Origin: Bacteroidales bacterium
GTDB lineage: Bacteria > Bacteroidota > Bacteroidia > Bacteroidales > Tenuifilaceae
DNA: 55,786 bases
Direction: 5' to 3'
NCBI GenBank assembly: GCA_016931855.1
Contig: JAFGDZ010000004.1
Span: forward strand, 1-55,786
Positions 7,415 to 16,097 of the stretch are shown here, one piece after another. Each line of letters begins with the position of its first letter. Positions within the stretch are counted from its first letter, which is position 1. A program made the translations under genes and the position numbers. The notes under the pieces were generated by a model, which did not search any database, had not been told where the DNA came from, and saw only the letters and a list, made by a program, of their open reading frames with translations.

Positions 7415-8852
7415 GCGCCGCCATCATATAATTGCTACGGCTTTTTTAGCTTTGCTGTGGGGAAGGGTTGTTGCCCAGCAGGATAACATCCTTTTTATGC
7501 AGCACATTAATCCGCAGAGCAATTTGGTTAACCCAGCCGTTCTAAGCGCATGCCCAACATACTTTAGCGTTCCAATGTTGGGCTCGCTGCATGTAAATGC
7601 CAACTCTACTGGGTTTAGCTATGCCGAGATCTCGGGTAGCGGTGCAGTAAACCTTAACTCGCTGGCGCAGCAGCTCCGTTGGGTAGATTACGTAACGGCC
7701 GAGCTGCACTATACCCTTTTTAGCATGGGCACCTACCTTCCTAACGCCGACTATTTTAATGTTGCGTGGACAGAGAAGGTTGATGTAAAAGCCTTTTACC
7801 CTGAAAAACTTGTCGATTTTGTTGCCAATGGCAATACCCAGCATATTGGGCAGCCCTTTAACTTTAAATTCCCGGGCGTAAACGCAATGTACTACCGCGA
7901 GCTCTCGTTTGGCTTAGCGCGCGAGGTTGACAAGCAGTTTATTGTGGGGGCACATGCAAAGCTGCTGTTTGGCCAAGTTGGGATATTCACCAAGCGGGGC
8001 AAGGGAACTATTGTGAGTAACAGCACCACCTACAACTTTGATGCCGACTGGAATTTTGGTGTTAACGCATCGGTTCCGTTGGATGTTGAGTACGATGCCG
8101 ATGGAACTATTTCGGGCGTAGAACTGGGTGCGCTTAACTTCCCCGCGGCAGCCCTTACGTTTACAAATCCAGGTATTGCTGTTGACCTAGGCTTTATTTA
8201 TAGGGTTGGCGATTATACCTTTAGCGGGAGTGCCCTCGATCTGGGGTTTATTTACTGGAGTAAGAACTCCCGTAAGTTTCAGCAAAACGGAACGTTTGAG
8301 TTTGAGGGAGCCAATGTAACCAATGGTCTTGACCCCGAGGCCTATTTCGATAGCATGGTAGATTCCATTCATAATCAACTTAAGGTTACCGAAACAAGTG
8401 GTGGCTTTATGTCGTTTACCACGCCCCGCGTTTACTTAGGTGCGTTGTTGCCCTTAAACCGATACTATGCTGTGGGCGCAAATATCCGTACCGAGCTGTA
8501 CCCTGGCCGACCAGTGGTTGGGCTTACTGTGCATGGTGTTGCATCAAATGGCAAGGGTTTGCAGGGCATTCTTTCCTACTCCGTAATGAATGGTTCCTTT
8601 TTTAATATTGGCGCGGGTGTGGCGTTGGGAGGCAACGGCTTTCAGTTCTTTGCCATGAGCGATAATCTGCTGGGCTTATTTGCACCTCAAAATGCTCGTA
8701 ACCTTAATGCTAGGTTGGGATTTAACATCTTTTTGGGCTGTGCTGGTGGTAAGAAAAAGGCTGGCCGCAGCTACTATGCTGGTAACTGCTCGTGGCTTGA
8801 TACGCCTAAGCAGCGCCAAATGCGAAAGATGAAAAAGATTAGACGGCGGTAG
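7407..8852 (+). CDS. DUF5723-like outer-membrane beta-barrel protein (PorP/SprF-related)
   Basis: 481 residues from the ATG at 7407; a GTG two codons earlier is in frame but less likely. It has a signal peptide ending about residue 23 (VVAQQ), then the phrase FMQHINPQSNLVNPA, which resembles the N-terminus of Bacteroidota PorP/SprF and DUF5723 barrels. Repeated aromatic-alternating strands follow (for example YYRELSFGLAREVD, GVYLGALLPL-like segments) and it ends in a basic tail with KKxxRR. PorP/SprF proteins anchor secreted adhesins in gliding/type IX systems; DUF5723 members are uncharacterised. No T9SS or gliding gene is nearby, so a stand-alone role with the upstream lipoprotein is more likely. 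Confidence 0.72.
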   Translation: MIKRRHHIIATAFLALLWGRVVAQQDNILFMQHINPQSNLVNPAVLSACPTYFSVPMLGSLHVNANSTGFSYAEISGSGAVNLNSLAQQLRWVDYVTAELHYTLFSMGTYLPNADYFNVAWTEKVDVKAFYPEKLVDFVANGNTQHIGQPFNFKFPGVNAMYYRELSFGLAREVDKQFIVGAHAKLLFGQVGIFTKRGKGTIVSNSTTYNFDADWNFGVNASVPLDVEYDADGTISGVELGALNFPAAALTFTNPGIAVDLGFIYRVGDYTFSGSALDLGFIYWSKNSRKFQQNGTFEFEGANVTNGLDPEAYFDSMVDSIHNQLKVTETSGGFMSFTTPRVYLGALLPLNRYYAVGANIRTELYPGRPVVGLTVHGVASNGKGLQGILSYSVMNGSFFNIGAGVALGGNGFQFFAMSDNLLGLFAPQNARNLNARLGFNIFLGCAGGKKKAGRSYYAGNCSWLDTPKQRQMRKMKKIRRR

Positions 8853-8861
8853 GCTAATGCA

Positions 8862-8915
8862 CCAAGTAAACGCGCACAACAGGCTGCGGCATTCTGCTAC
8901 ACGTTGTGCGCTTGG
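8862..8915. terminator. Possible bidirectional terminator stem between convergent genes
   Basis: GCGCACAAC (8872-8880) pairs with GTTGTGCGC (8903-8911) around a 22-base loop, and CCAA/TTGG can extend the stem past a short bulge. It lies between the convergent stops at 8852 and 8950. No strong T-tract follows, so it may act as an mRNA 3'-end stem rather than an intrinsic terminator. Confidence 0.45.
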
Positions 8916-8949
8916 TTGGATGGATGTTATGCTACTCTGTTGCCCCGGC

Positions 8950-9435
8950 TTATGTGCTCTCGCTTTTTAGAACGGCACGTTTATTCATTAAGCTGCCACC
9001 AATTACAATTCCTGCACTTATTAGCACAATGTTCTTAATAATGTACTGACCCTCAAGCGTTGGTCCGTAGGGTATGGCCGAAAATACCTCGTTTGGGAAG
9101 ATAAACACAGGTGCAAAAGTGCCCAGCATTTGGGCGAAAAGTAGAATAAGGGTTACTCTTAGGAATTTCCCCGTTATAAACCCAATTCCAATTAGCACCT
9201 CCCAGGTTGCCAGTCCAACTATAATAACTTTTGGCGATAGCAATCCAAACGTTAGGAGTGTTATGGTGTTTATTGCCAAGTCCTGTGCGGGGCTAACTCC
9301 CGGAAAGTACTTTAGAAAGCCAAACCAGAAGAATACTATTCCTAGGCTTATCCTCAGGAGCCTTAGCCCGTTCCTGTTCATCCATTCAATGGCCATGTGC
9401 TCGTATTGTGCGTAGCTGTTTTTTAGTGATGTCAT
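8950..9435 (-). CDS. DoxX/DUF417-like four-helix membrane protein
   Basis: 161 residues with four hydrophobic helices and the DoxX-type start: LRISLGIVFFWFGFLKYFPG near 26-45, a glycine-rich WEVLIGIGFITGKFLR second helix, an FPNEVF loop and a final helix ending in a short basic tail. The family is widespread but its activity is unclear; some members are linked to oxidative or sulfur stress. The gene stands alone on the minus strand. The 9436-9764 gap upstream contains weak short frames only, no identifiable gene or RNA, and shared regulatory space with the divergent comM-like gene. Confidence 0.8.
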   Translation of the reverse strand: MTSLKNSYAQYEHMAIEWMNRNGLRLLRISLGIVFFWFGFLKYFPGVSPAQDLAINTITLLTFGLLSPKVIIVGLATWEVLIGIGFITGKFLRVTLILLFAQMLGTFAPVFIFPNEVFSAIPYGPTLEGQYIIKNIVLISAGIVIGGSLMNKRAVLKSEST

Positions 9436-9764
9436 AGTTTTAATGATTTGTTAAGTAAATAACAATAGAAGGAATCTTTTGTTTGGTGTGTGTTGTAAAA
9501 ATGTTTTGATTGATTGAAAATCCAGATTCTGTAGAGTGTTTAGCATATTTTAATGCAAAGATTAGAACTGCTATTGGGGTAAAGGAATTTGGAGGGGGAA
9601 GGTGCTTCTTTCTATTAGCTCTGATTCTTGTTCTCGGAAAGTTGTTTCGCCAAGGGAGCGTCGCTGTTTTTAAATTCAATAATCTTTGTAACTTGTGTTT
9701 GGTTACGGGTTATGGTACACCCGTTTTTCTGCATTTGTAGTGCTTAAAAAAATATCCAAAACAT

Positions 9765-11303
9765 ATGCTTGTAAAAACTTATGGAAGCGCTGTACATGGA
9801 ATAAAAGCTACAACAATAACCATTGAGGTAAGCGCATCGCAAGGAATTAACTTCTTTTTAGTGGGATTACCCGATAGTGCTGTTAAGGAGAGTCAGCAGC
9901 GCATTGCCGCAGCATTTGAGAATAATAAGCTAAAGTGGCCTAAGAACCGCATAGTTATTAATATGGCTCCTGCCGATATCAGAAAAGAGGGCTCTGCATA
10001 CGATTTACCATTGGCCGTTGGGATTCTTGCTGCAACGGGACATGTAAACTCCAACCTTATTAGTGAACTGGTTATAATGGGCGAGCTCTCGCTTGATGGT
10101 ACTGTGCAGCCCATAAAGGGGATACTGCCCATAGCCATTCAGGCGCGCGAGGAGGGTTTTAAGGGGTTGATTGTGCCACGAGCCAACGCCCGCGAGGCAG
10201 CAGTGGTTAATAACCTTGAGGTTTATGCTGTTGATAACCTTAAGCAGGTAATGGCTTTTCTTAACGGCGACGAGCAAATAGAGCCCACAACCGTAAATAC
10301 TCGCGATGAGTTTTTCTCTCATGCCAATAGCTACGAGGTAGATTTTATTGATGTAAAGGGTCAGGAGAACGTGAAGCGCGCCATGGAGGTGGCTGCTGCT
10401 GGTGGGCATAATATAATAATGATTGGCCCTCCTGGTGCTGGAAAAACAATGCTTGCCAAGCGCTTGCCAACCATTGTGCCTCCGCTTACCCTGCGCGAGG
10501 CGCTGGAAACAACAAAAATACATTCGGTTGCTGGCAAAATGGATAGGGAAACATCGCTGATGACCCGAAGGCCTTTCCGCTCTCCTCATCACACTATATC
10601 TGATGTAGCGCTTGTTGGCGGTGGACAGTTTCCACAGCCTGGAGAGATATCGCTTGCACATAACGGCGTGCTTTTTCTTGATGAGCTACCCGAGTTTAAG
10701 CGTACAGTGCTTGAGGTTATGCGTCAGCCCTTGGAGGATAGGGTTATAACGATATCACGCGCCAAATCAACGGTTGAGTACCCTGCGTCGTTCATGTTGG
10801 TGGCATCTATGAACCCGTGCCCTTGCGGTTACTATAATCACCCAGAAAAGGATTGTGTTTGCTCGCCTGGCGTGGTTCAGAAGTACTTAAATAAGATATC
10901 GGGGCCGCTACTCGATAGAATTGACATTCACGTTGAGGTGGTTCCTGTGCCCTTCGATAAGCTTTCTGGTGCACCTCCATCGGAGCCAAGTGAGGCCATA
11001 CGTGAGCGGGTGGTTAGGGCTCGCCAAATTCAGGAGGAACGCTTTGTGGAGTGGAAGGAGGTACACTGCAATGCGCAGATGACCTCTAAGCTAATCCGGA
11101 AGTTCTGTCAGCTAGATGAGGCTGGTGTGGCATTGCTAAAAAACGCGATGGAGCGCTTGGGGCTTTCGGCAAGGGCGTACGACCGCATTCTAAAGGTTTC
11201 CCGCACCATTGCCGATCTTGATGGCAGTGAGGCCATTCGCCCCGACCATGTTGCAGAGGCCATTCAGTACCGTAGCTTGGATAGGGATAGCTGGGCTGGG
11301 TAG
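9765..11303 (+). CDS. comM: YifB/ComM family Mg-chelatase-like AAA+ ATPase
   Basis: 512 residues in the standard three-part architecture. An N-terminal Lon-protease-like (ChlI) domain occupies about 20-165. The AAA+ core has Walker A GPPGAGKT (221-228), Walker B LFLDELPEF (303-311) and a Cys cluster around 349-363 (CPCGYYNHPEKDC). The C-terminal Mg-chelatase-like helical domain contains YDRILKVSRTIADLD. In naturally competent bacteria ComM is a hexameric helicase that promotes branch migration during integration of incoming DNA; homologues occur widely in non-competent species. The stop codon TAG at 11301-11303 forms the first bases of a 110-bp repeat unit. Confidence 0.95.
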   Translation: MLVKTYGSAVHGIKATTITIEVSASQGINFFLVGLPDSAVKESQQRIAAAFENNKLKWPKNRIVINMAPADIRKEGSAYDLPLAVGILAATGHVNSNLISELVIMGELSLDGTVQPIKGILPIAIQAREEGFKGLIVPRANAREAAVVNNLEVYAVDNLKQVMAFLNGDEQIEPTTVNTRDEFFSHANSYEVDFIDVKGQENVKRAMEVAAAGGHNIIMIGPPGAGKTMLAKRLPTIVPPLTLREALETTKIHSVAGKMDRETSLMTRRPFRSPHHTISDVALVGGGQFPQPGEISLAHNGVLFLDELPEFKRTVLEVMRQPLEDRVITISRAKSTVEYPASFMLVASMNPCPCGYYNHPEKDCVCSPGVVQKYLNKISGPLLDRIDIHVEVVPVPFDKLSGAPPSEPSEAIRERVVRARQIQEERFVEWKEVHCNAQMTSKLIRKFCQLDEAGVALLKNAMERLGLSARAYDRILKVSRTIADLDGSEAIRPDHVAEAIQYRSLDRDSWAG

Positions 11304-11520
11304 AACACAGATAACACAGAAATTACAGATGAGCACAGATAATGAAATTATTCTGGCAATCTTCTATATTCCTTCACTTCTTTCACTTCCTCAAACTCCC
11401 TCCAATTTAATAGAACACAAATAACACAGAAATTACAGATGAACACAGACAATGAAACTATTACGGCTAACTTCTATCTTCCTTCACTTCCTTCACTTCC
11501 TCATACTTCCTCCTCTTCCT
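11303..11520. repeat. Two tandem copies of a 110-bp intergenic repeat
   Basis: Unit A runs 11303-11412 and unit B 11413 to about 11520. Both begin GAACACA-ATAACACAGAAATT, continue ACAGATGA-CACAGA-AATGAAA and end in pyrimidine-rich CTTCACTTCCTCA-type sequence. They share roughly four-fifths of their bases by eye. The comM-type stop codon overlaps the first bases and the convergent sulfatase stop abuts the other end, so the whole intergenic space is repeat. A related inverted pair lies at about 50152-50332. No coding potential or transposase is seen. Confidence 0.85.
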
Positions 11521-13482
11521 CTACTCAACCCTCAGCTTATCGTCAATCATCCTTTGGTTATACTGCTGTATTATCCCTTTAAGCTTTTGTTCCATTGCGT
11601 GCTCCTTATCGGGGTACTGGTTTAGCAGATTTTGCTGAAGAAGGCTATCGGAGCGGTAGCTGTATAGGCCATTAGCCTTTCCGTTATAGAGTAGCACCAT
11701 ATCATCCATAAATAGCTGATAGGTTGATGCTGTATAGTTTATGGCCATATCGCCATCCTTGCGTTTAAGCAGGTTTTGCCCAAACGCCACAAAGGGCTTC
11801 TGGTAGCCAAGGTAGCCAAGTACTGTTGGCATAATATCAATTTGCTGGGCAAGCTCCATGCGCATTCCCTTTTGGGTGCTTCCGGGTTTGTAGAAGATAA
11901 TGGGTACAGCAAAAACGCCAATGTTGGTTTTATACTCGGGGTAGAAAGGCTCATTGGCATGATCTGCCGTAATCACAAAGAGCGTATTCTCAAACCAAGG
12001 CATGGTTTTAGCCGTTTCGAAAAAGCGTTTTAGCGCATGGTCGGTATAGCCAATGCACTGATGAATGGCTAGTTCTCCTTTGGGGAATTTACCCTCGTAC
12101 TGCTCTGGAACGCGGAATGGGTGATGCGACGAAACGGTGAATAGCGCCGAGGCAAAGGGCTGCTTAAAGCCGTTTAGCTTGTTGGCGTAGTACTGTAGGA
12201 ATGGCTCGTCCCAAACTCCCCACATGCCATCAAAATCGCTGGTGTTCTCATACTCGTTAAGCCCATAGTACTCCTTAAACCCAGCAACGTTAGCAAATGC
12301 TTGAAATCCCATTGAACCATTGGGGGCACCATGAAAGAATGAGGTGTGATAGCCTAAGCTACCTAACTCCGAAGCGATGCTGTTTACCCTGTTTCCCGAG
12401 TATGATGTTAGCACAAAGGGCTCAACCATCATGGGGATGCTGGCAAGCACCGATGGCATGGCATCTATTGATTTTCTGCCGTTGCTAAAGCCGTATCTAA
12501 AGGCGAGACTCTCGGTAATTAGCGAATCTAGGAATGGGGTGTAGCCATTGTATCCACTGGTTTTTAGGTGCTGATTGTATGCGCCAATGTACTCACGGCC
12601 AAAGCTCTCAAGTATTAGAATTACTACGTTGAGGTTTTGTTGCGTTGCGGTTGAATCGGGCATTATTACAGGGTTGTAAACAGCCTCTAGCTCTTCTTGT
12701 GTGGCGTAGTAGTTAACCTTTTGCAACGATTGTTTCTGCATTGTGCGGAAAATGGCAAATGGGGTGTTAAGCACAATGGCAACTTCCTTAGGCTCCTTTA
12801 CATATTGCCCCGCGTTGCTGAGGGTAATGGGACGAGTGCTGTGCTTAAATCCGCCACGTACACCGCCTACCACTAGTGTGGCAAGTACAAGTAGGGGAAC
12901 AAGTCCGTTGGCAAAGTAAACTAGGTGACCCTTAAATCCGTTAGGTTTACTGGTTTTGTGGGTCTTCCCGTAGGTAATAACAAGTATGGCTATTATGGCA
13001 ATCCAAATAATAAATACAAACCAGTAGTCTATAATGAACTTCCCGAATAGCGATAGCATGTTGGTCTCGTTCTGAAACTCTTTAAAAACGGTTGCTGTGG
13101 TGCGCCTAAGGGTGAACTGGTAGTAAATAAAATCGGCACAGTTGGCACCAAGGGCAAGCCCGTTGGTTACAATAAAGAGGTACTTCAAAAATCTACGAAA
13201 ACCGTTGTTGTACCTAAAGTAGAAAGGGAAGAAAGCTAGCGGTAGGTATAGCAGGTTGGTGTATATAATGGCTGTGGTATCAAATTTTAGTCCTCCTGCC
13301 AAAATGGTGAGGAATCCAGAAAATGTTATTTCTGGGAAGTAGCTGGCGTTGAATAGGTAGAAAAGAATACGTGTTGCGCTAAACAGAAGGAATACAACGG
13401 CAAAGCGCCGAAGCTCTACTATGTACAGGTTTTTTCCATTAATCTTTAAATCTCTAAAATAGTTGTTCCAAGCCTCTTTCAT
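11521..13482 (-). CDS. LTA-synthase-like membrane sulfatase/phosphatidylglycerol or phosphoethanolamine transferase
   Basis: 653 residues from the ATG at 13482, chosen over an in-frame start at 13527 because a TATTTTTG promoter element lies at 13516-13509, between them. Five hydrophobic helices fill the first ~240 residues. The periplasmic alkaline-phosphatase-superfamily domain follows, with the metal-ligand motif LILESFGRE, a nucleophile segment GRKSIDAMPS (Ser in place of the Thr of Gram-positive LtaS) and the ITADHANE metal site. Gram-negative members move polar head groups from phospholipids to envelope glycans or glycerol polymers; these bacteria make no lipoteichoic acid, so the acceptor is unknown. 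It is 60 bases downstream of the YihY gene on the same strand. Confidence 0.88.
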   Translation of the reverse strand: MKEAWNNYFRDLKINGKNLYIVELRRFAVVFLLFSATRILFYLFNASYFPEITFSGFLTILAGGLKFDTTAIIYTNLLYLPLAFFPFYFRYNNGFRRFLKYLFIVTNGLALGANCADFIYYQFTLRRTTATVFKEFQNETNMLSLFGKFIIDYWFVFIIWIAIIAILVITYGKTHKTSKPNGFKGHLVYFANGLVPLLVLATLVVGGVRGGFKHSTRPITLSNAGQYVKEPKEVAIVLNTPFAIFRTMQKQSLQKVNYYATQEELEAVYNPVIMPDSTATQQNLNVVILILESFGREYIGAYNQHLKTSGYNGYTPFLDSLITESLAFRYGFSNGRKSIDAMPSVLASIPMMVEPFVLTSYSGNRVNSIASELGSLGYHTSFFHGAPNGSMGFQAFANVAGFKEYYGLNEYENTSDFDGMWGVWDEPFLQYYANKLNGFKQPFASALFTVSSHHPFRVPEQYEGKFPKGELAIHQCIGYTDHALKRFFETAKTMPWFENTLFVITADHANEPFYPEYKTNIGVFAVPIIFYKPGSTQKGMRMELAQQIDIMPTVLGYLGYQKPFVAFGQNLLKRKDGDMAINYTASTYQLFMDDMVLLYNGKANGLYSYRSDSLLQQNLLNQYPDKEHAMEQKLKGIIQQYNQRMIDDKLRVE

Positions 13483-13508
13483 TGTGCTCTTGTTTTGTAT
13501 TGTGGGGG

Positions 13509-13516
13509 CAAAAATA
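13509..13516 (-). promoter_or_regulatory. Second -7-like element just upstream of the LTA-synthase-like gene
   Basis: TATTTTTG on the minus strand, 26 bases before the chosen ATG. No clear -33 partner. It supports the internal start codon because an ATG at 13527 would lie upstream of transcription from this site. Confidence 0.35.
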
Positions 13517-13550
13517 GGTAACCGCAAAACGGAAAACCATTTTGCGGTGG

Positions 13551-13583
13551 CAAAGTTATAAAAATGTGAAACTAAGTGCCCAA
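13551..13583 (-). promoter_or_regulatory. Bacteroidota-type promoter for the LTA-synthase-like gene
   Basis: On the minus strand TTG at 13583-13581 (-33) is followed after 22 bases by TAACTTTG at 13558-13551 (-7). It lies just past the stop codon of the upstream YihY gene at 13587 and would give the sulfatase its own transcript with a leader of about 60 bases. Confidence 0.5.
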
Positions 13584-13586
13584 GCG

Positions 13587-14927
13587 TTACAAATCTTTAA
13601 CAAGGATATTGTCGGGCAAATTGTTGATGTTTTTAAAGAAAGAGTCGTGTATATCCTTGATTTTTGCCATTTGCTCTGTATTGGGCTCTAGCGATGCGCC
13701 CATGTTATCGAGTTGGTCAATTACGTAGGCAATGGTAAACTTATCGATATACTGGGCTGGTTGAAATCCCCGGCTTTTGGGGTCGTCGGTGTAGGTTTCC
13801 GATACAATGCGGCACTTAATAAGGTTATTCAGTAGGCTGCGTACCATTCTAACGGGTAGCTTAAGGTCAATTGCCAGTTCTGTTGCCGTTAGCGGCTCTT
13901 CGCCTGCTATAAAGCGTTTCATAATCCGATTAAGGATAAGGATGGATAGCACCCTACGTGAGCGGTGGCTTATATTATCGGTTTCCGATTCAAACTCGTA
14001 CATCTGCACGTTTTGGTAGGCAAATGAGAGCTCGGCGCCAAATAGTACAATAAGCCAGCTAATGCGCATCCAGATTAGGAACAGGGGGAGAGCGGCAAAG
14101 CTACCATAAATGGCGTTGTACTTTGATACGCCAATCTGAAAATCGATGTAAAACCATTGCGTTAACTGGAATGCGCTACCCGCTATAATGCCTGCAATTA
14201 TACCCGCTACAATGGATACCTTGGTGTTGGGCATCACTATGTAGATAACCGAGAATAGCAACCAGATTATAACATACGGTATTAGCTTGAATAGGAACAT
14301 TATGTATGGGCTTATGTACCCTATTAGCTCTATTTGCTGCGATATGGAGTTTAGCTGGGTTGATAGGTAAACGTTTGCACTACTGGCTGCAATCATTAGC
14401 ACAGGGGCAACCAGCATAAGCGATAGGTAGTCGCTAAACTTGCGTGTTATGGAACGCCCGCGGTCAATTTGCCATATGGCGTTAAAGGATATCTCGATAT
14501 TACTAAACACGTTCATTACGGACCAGAACAGGATAACCACACCAATACCGGCAATTAGCCCGCCGCCCGTACGCTCTAGAAGCGAGTTGGCAAATGATAT
14601 GGCCTGGTTGAGTACCTCCTCCTGTCCCTTGAAGTTCTCAATAATTTGTCGTTCAAGGTACTTGTCGAACCCAAAGCCCTTTGCAACGCCAAAGCCCATG
14701 GCAAGTATTGGAACAATGGACATAAGGGAGTAGTAGGTAAGCGCCGATGCTCTTAGCCCAACAAAATCCTCCTTAAAGCCCCTAAATGCAAGTAGTATAA
14801 TTCTGATAAAGCGAAACAGGAACGATTTCTTTTTAGAAACATCGTCGAGCCTCATGCTCCATATGCCCCTTGTGATAAACCGTTCGAAATCAAGGGTTTT
14901 TTTAATGGCTTGCTTTAGGGTTGGCAT
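13587..14927 (-). CDS. YihY/BrkB (UPF0761) family inner-membrane protein
   Basis: 446 residues. A basic N-terminal region is followed by about six membrane helices (roughly 45-310) with family landmarks: SALTYYSLMSIVPILAMG, the WSVMNVFSNIEISFNAIW stretch and AIYGSFAALPLFLIWMRISW. The C-terminal ~120 residues are soluble and look like a winged-helix regulatory extension (LTATELAIDLKLPVRMVRSLLNNL), common in longer family members. The family was once called ribonuclease BN by mistake; its transport or structural role is not settled. The 212-base gap upstream (14928-15139) holds nothing I can name beyond a weak GATG-CATC palindrome near 15085. Confidence 0.9.
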   Translation of the reverse strand: MPTLKQAIKKTLDFERFITRGIWSMRLDDVSKKKSFLFRFIRIILLAFRGFKEDFVGLRASALTYYSLMSIVPILAMGFGVAKGFGFDKYLERQIIENFKGQEEVLNQAISFANSLLERTGGGLIAGIGVVILFWSVMNVFSNIEISFNAIWQIDRGRSITRKFSDYLSLMLVAPVLMIAASSANVYLSTQLNSISQQIELIGYISPYIMFLFKLIPYVIIWLLFSVIYIVMPNTKVSIVAGIIAGIIAGSAFQLTQWFYIDFQIGVSKYNAIYGSFAALPLFLIWMRISWLIVLFGAELSFAYQNVQMYEFESETDNISHRSRRVLSILILNRIMKRFIAGEEPLTATELAIDLKLPVRMVRSLLNNLIKCRIVSETYTDDPKSRGFQPAQYIDKFTIAYVIDQLDNMGASLEPNTEQMAKIKDIHDSFFKNINNLPDNILVKDL

Positions 14928-15139
14928 CTTTAACTTTTTATTGCAAGATACAAATTGTTGGGGATTTTGGTTGGGGGCTGGTGGTTGCTGTTGAAAATGA
15001 TATAGTATAACCTATAGCTGACAGTGGTTAGGTTTGGGGGCTGATTGTCATGTTCTTTTGGCCATTCTGAAATTGTAAGATTGATGTAATTGCATCATCA
15101 GTCTAGTAGGTAAAATCATCTGTTATGCTCTGGTTTTGG

Positions 15140-15955
15140 TTATCTTAATATGATTTTTGAATGATTGCTCTCAATCTTTAGGTTGTATTTATCAAACAGA
15201 GGTTTTAAACTCAAATATAGTTTGTTGTTGTGAATGTTTGGTGGAGAAGTAATTGATATGATGCTATTTCGGTTAATCTTAAGTTTGATAAAAGAGATTT
15301 CTCTTTCACAATTTATTCTCGTATTAATTAATTTCTCAATTTCTTCAAAATAGTTATCTTCTCCAATTAGAGAAAATCTATATTCTTCCTCTCCGTATAA
15401 TCCCTCTTGCTTAAAAATGGTCATACAAAAGACTAATAAATTGAATAAACTAGATGTCTCGAATAATTTGAGTGGTTCTGGTTTTTGTGAGGATAAAATA
15501 GTATTTTCAAATATATCAATAAGTAATTCTTCTTGTTGTTTTTGGTCATATATCACCTTCCCTTCAACTATTGTAAACTGATTAATATTTCTCGCCAGAA
15601 AATTGGAATTACATTGAAAACATAAACCCTTGTTCCTAGAATAACTACTCCACATCAGATGAGAGTCAGGACAATTTGTGAAAGAGGAGACAAAGGTATA
15701 TTGTAGTCTCTTTTTTAGCGATTTCTTTAATTCGTCCTTATTGATAGTGCGAGTGAAATAAGGTTTTTCATTAAGTATTTTGTCAATTAAGTTAATTCCG
15801 TAGTTGAATTCTGTTGGGTCATTTAAATCATTGTATTTAGTTATCCATATTTCCGAAGTCTCAATTATGTTTTTAAAAGCTTCAGTTGTTGTGTAATGAA
15901 AAATATTTTCAGATTTTTCATAAATTATTCTAGCGATCTGGTCTATTGTTCTCAT
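15140..15955 (-). CDS. DUF2971 domain protein, AT-rich, probably acquired
   Basis: 271 residues. The signature of DUF2971 is visible: FHYTTTEAFKNIIET near 20-34, IWITKYNDLNDPTEF near 36-50, then FVSSFT and a MWSSYSRNKGLCFQ segment. No catalytic function is established for the family, whose members are scattered and often sit in mobile or defence-rich DNA. Base composition here is markedly AT-richer than the flanking ahcY and yihY genes, and the gene stands alone between housekeeping genes with its own spacers. These are signs of recent transfer. No transposase, repeat or integrase flanks it. Confidence 0.8.
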   Translation of the reverse strand: MRTIDQIARIIYEKSENIFHYTTTEAFKNIIETSEIWITKYNDLNDPTEFNYGINLIDKILNEKPYFTRTINKDELKKSLKKRLQYTFVSSFTNCPDSHLMWSSYSRNKGLCFQCNSNFLARNINQFTIVEGKVIYDQKQQEELLIDIFENTILSSQKPEPLKLFETSSLFNLLVFCMTIFKQEGLYGEEEYRFSLIGEDNYFEEIEKLINTRINCEREISFIKLKINRNSIISITSPPNIHNNKLYLSLKPLFDKYNLKIESNHSKIILR

Positions 15956-16040
15956 TATTCATTTTTTAATTTTTTCTTCCTTGTGGACAATTAGGTCTGT
16001 TTACCTTGCGCCTAAATCGTAATCATTTAAATAGAAGAAA

Positions 16041-16080
16041 CGAGTTACCAATTACATCTTAATTGTAACCAGTAACCCGT
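16041..16080 (-). terminator. Intrinsic terminator of ahcY
   Basis: On the minus strand GGGTTAC and GTAACTC form an outer stem and CAATTA/TAATTG an inner stem around AGATG, with a 6-base bulge. The sequence TTTCTTCTATTT follows. It lies 18 bases after the ahcY stop and separates it from the DUF2971 gene. Confidence 0.65.
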
Positions 16081-16097
16081 CTCTCATAATATCCTTT

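Noticed and set aside
9510-9740. 76-codon frame between the DoxX-like and comM genes
   Set aside because: Composition and sequence look random; the opposite strand has an equally long frame; neither has a start signal.
14928-15139. Possible attachment site or terminator palindrome (TGATG-CATCA near 15085)
   Set aside because: Only five base pairs, no T-tract, no matching sequence on the other side of the DUF2971 gene.
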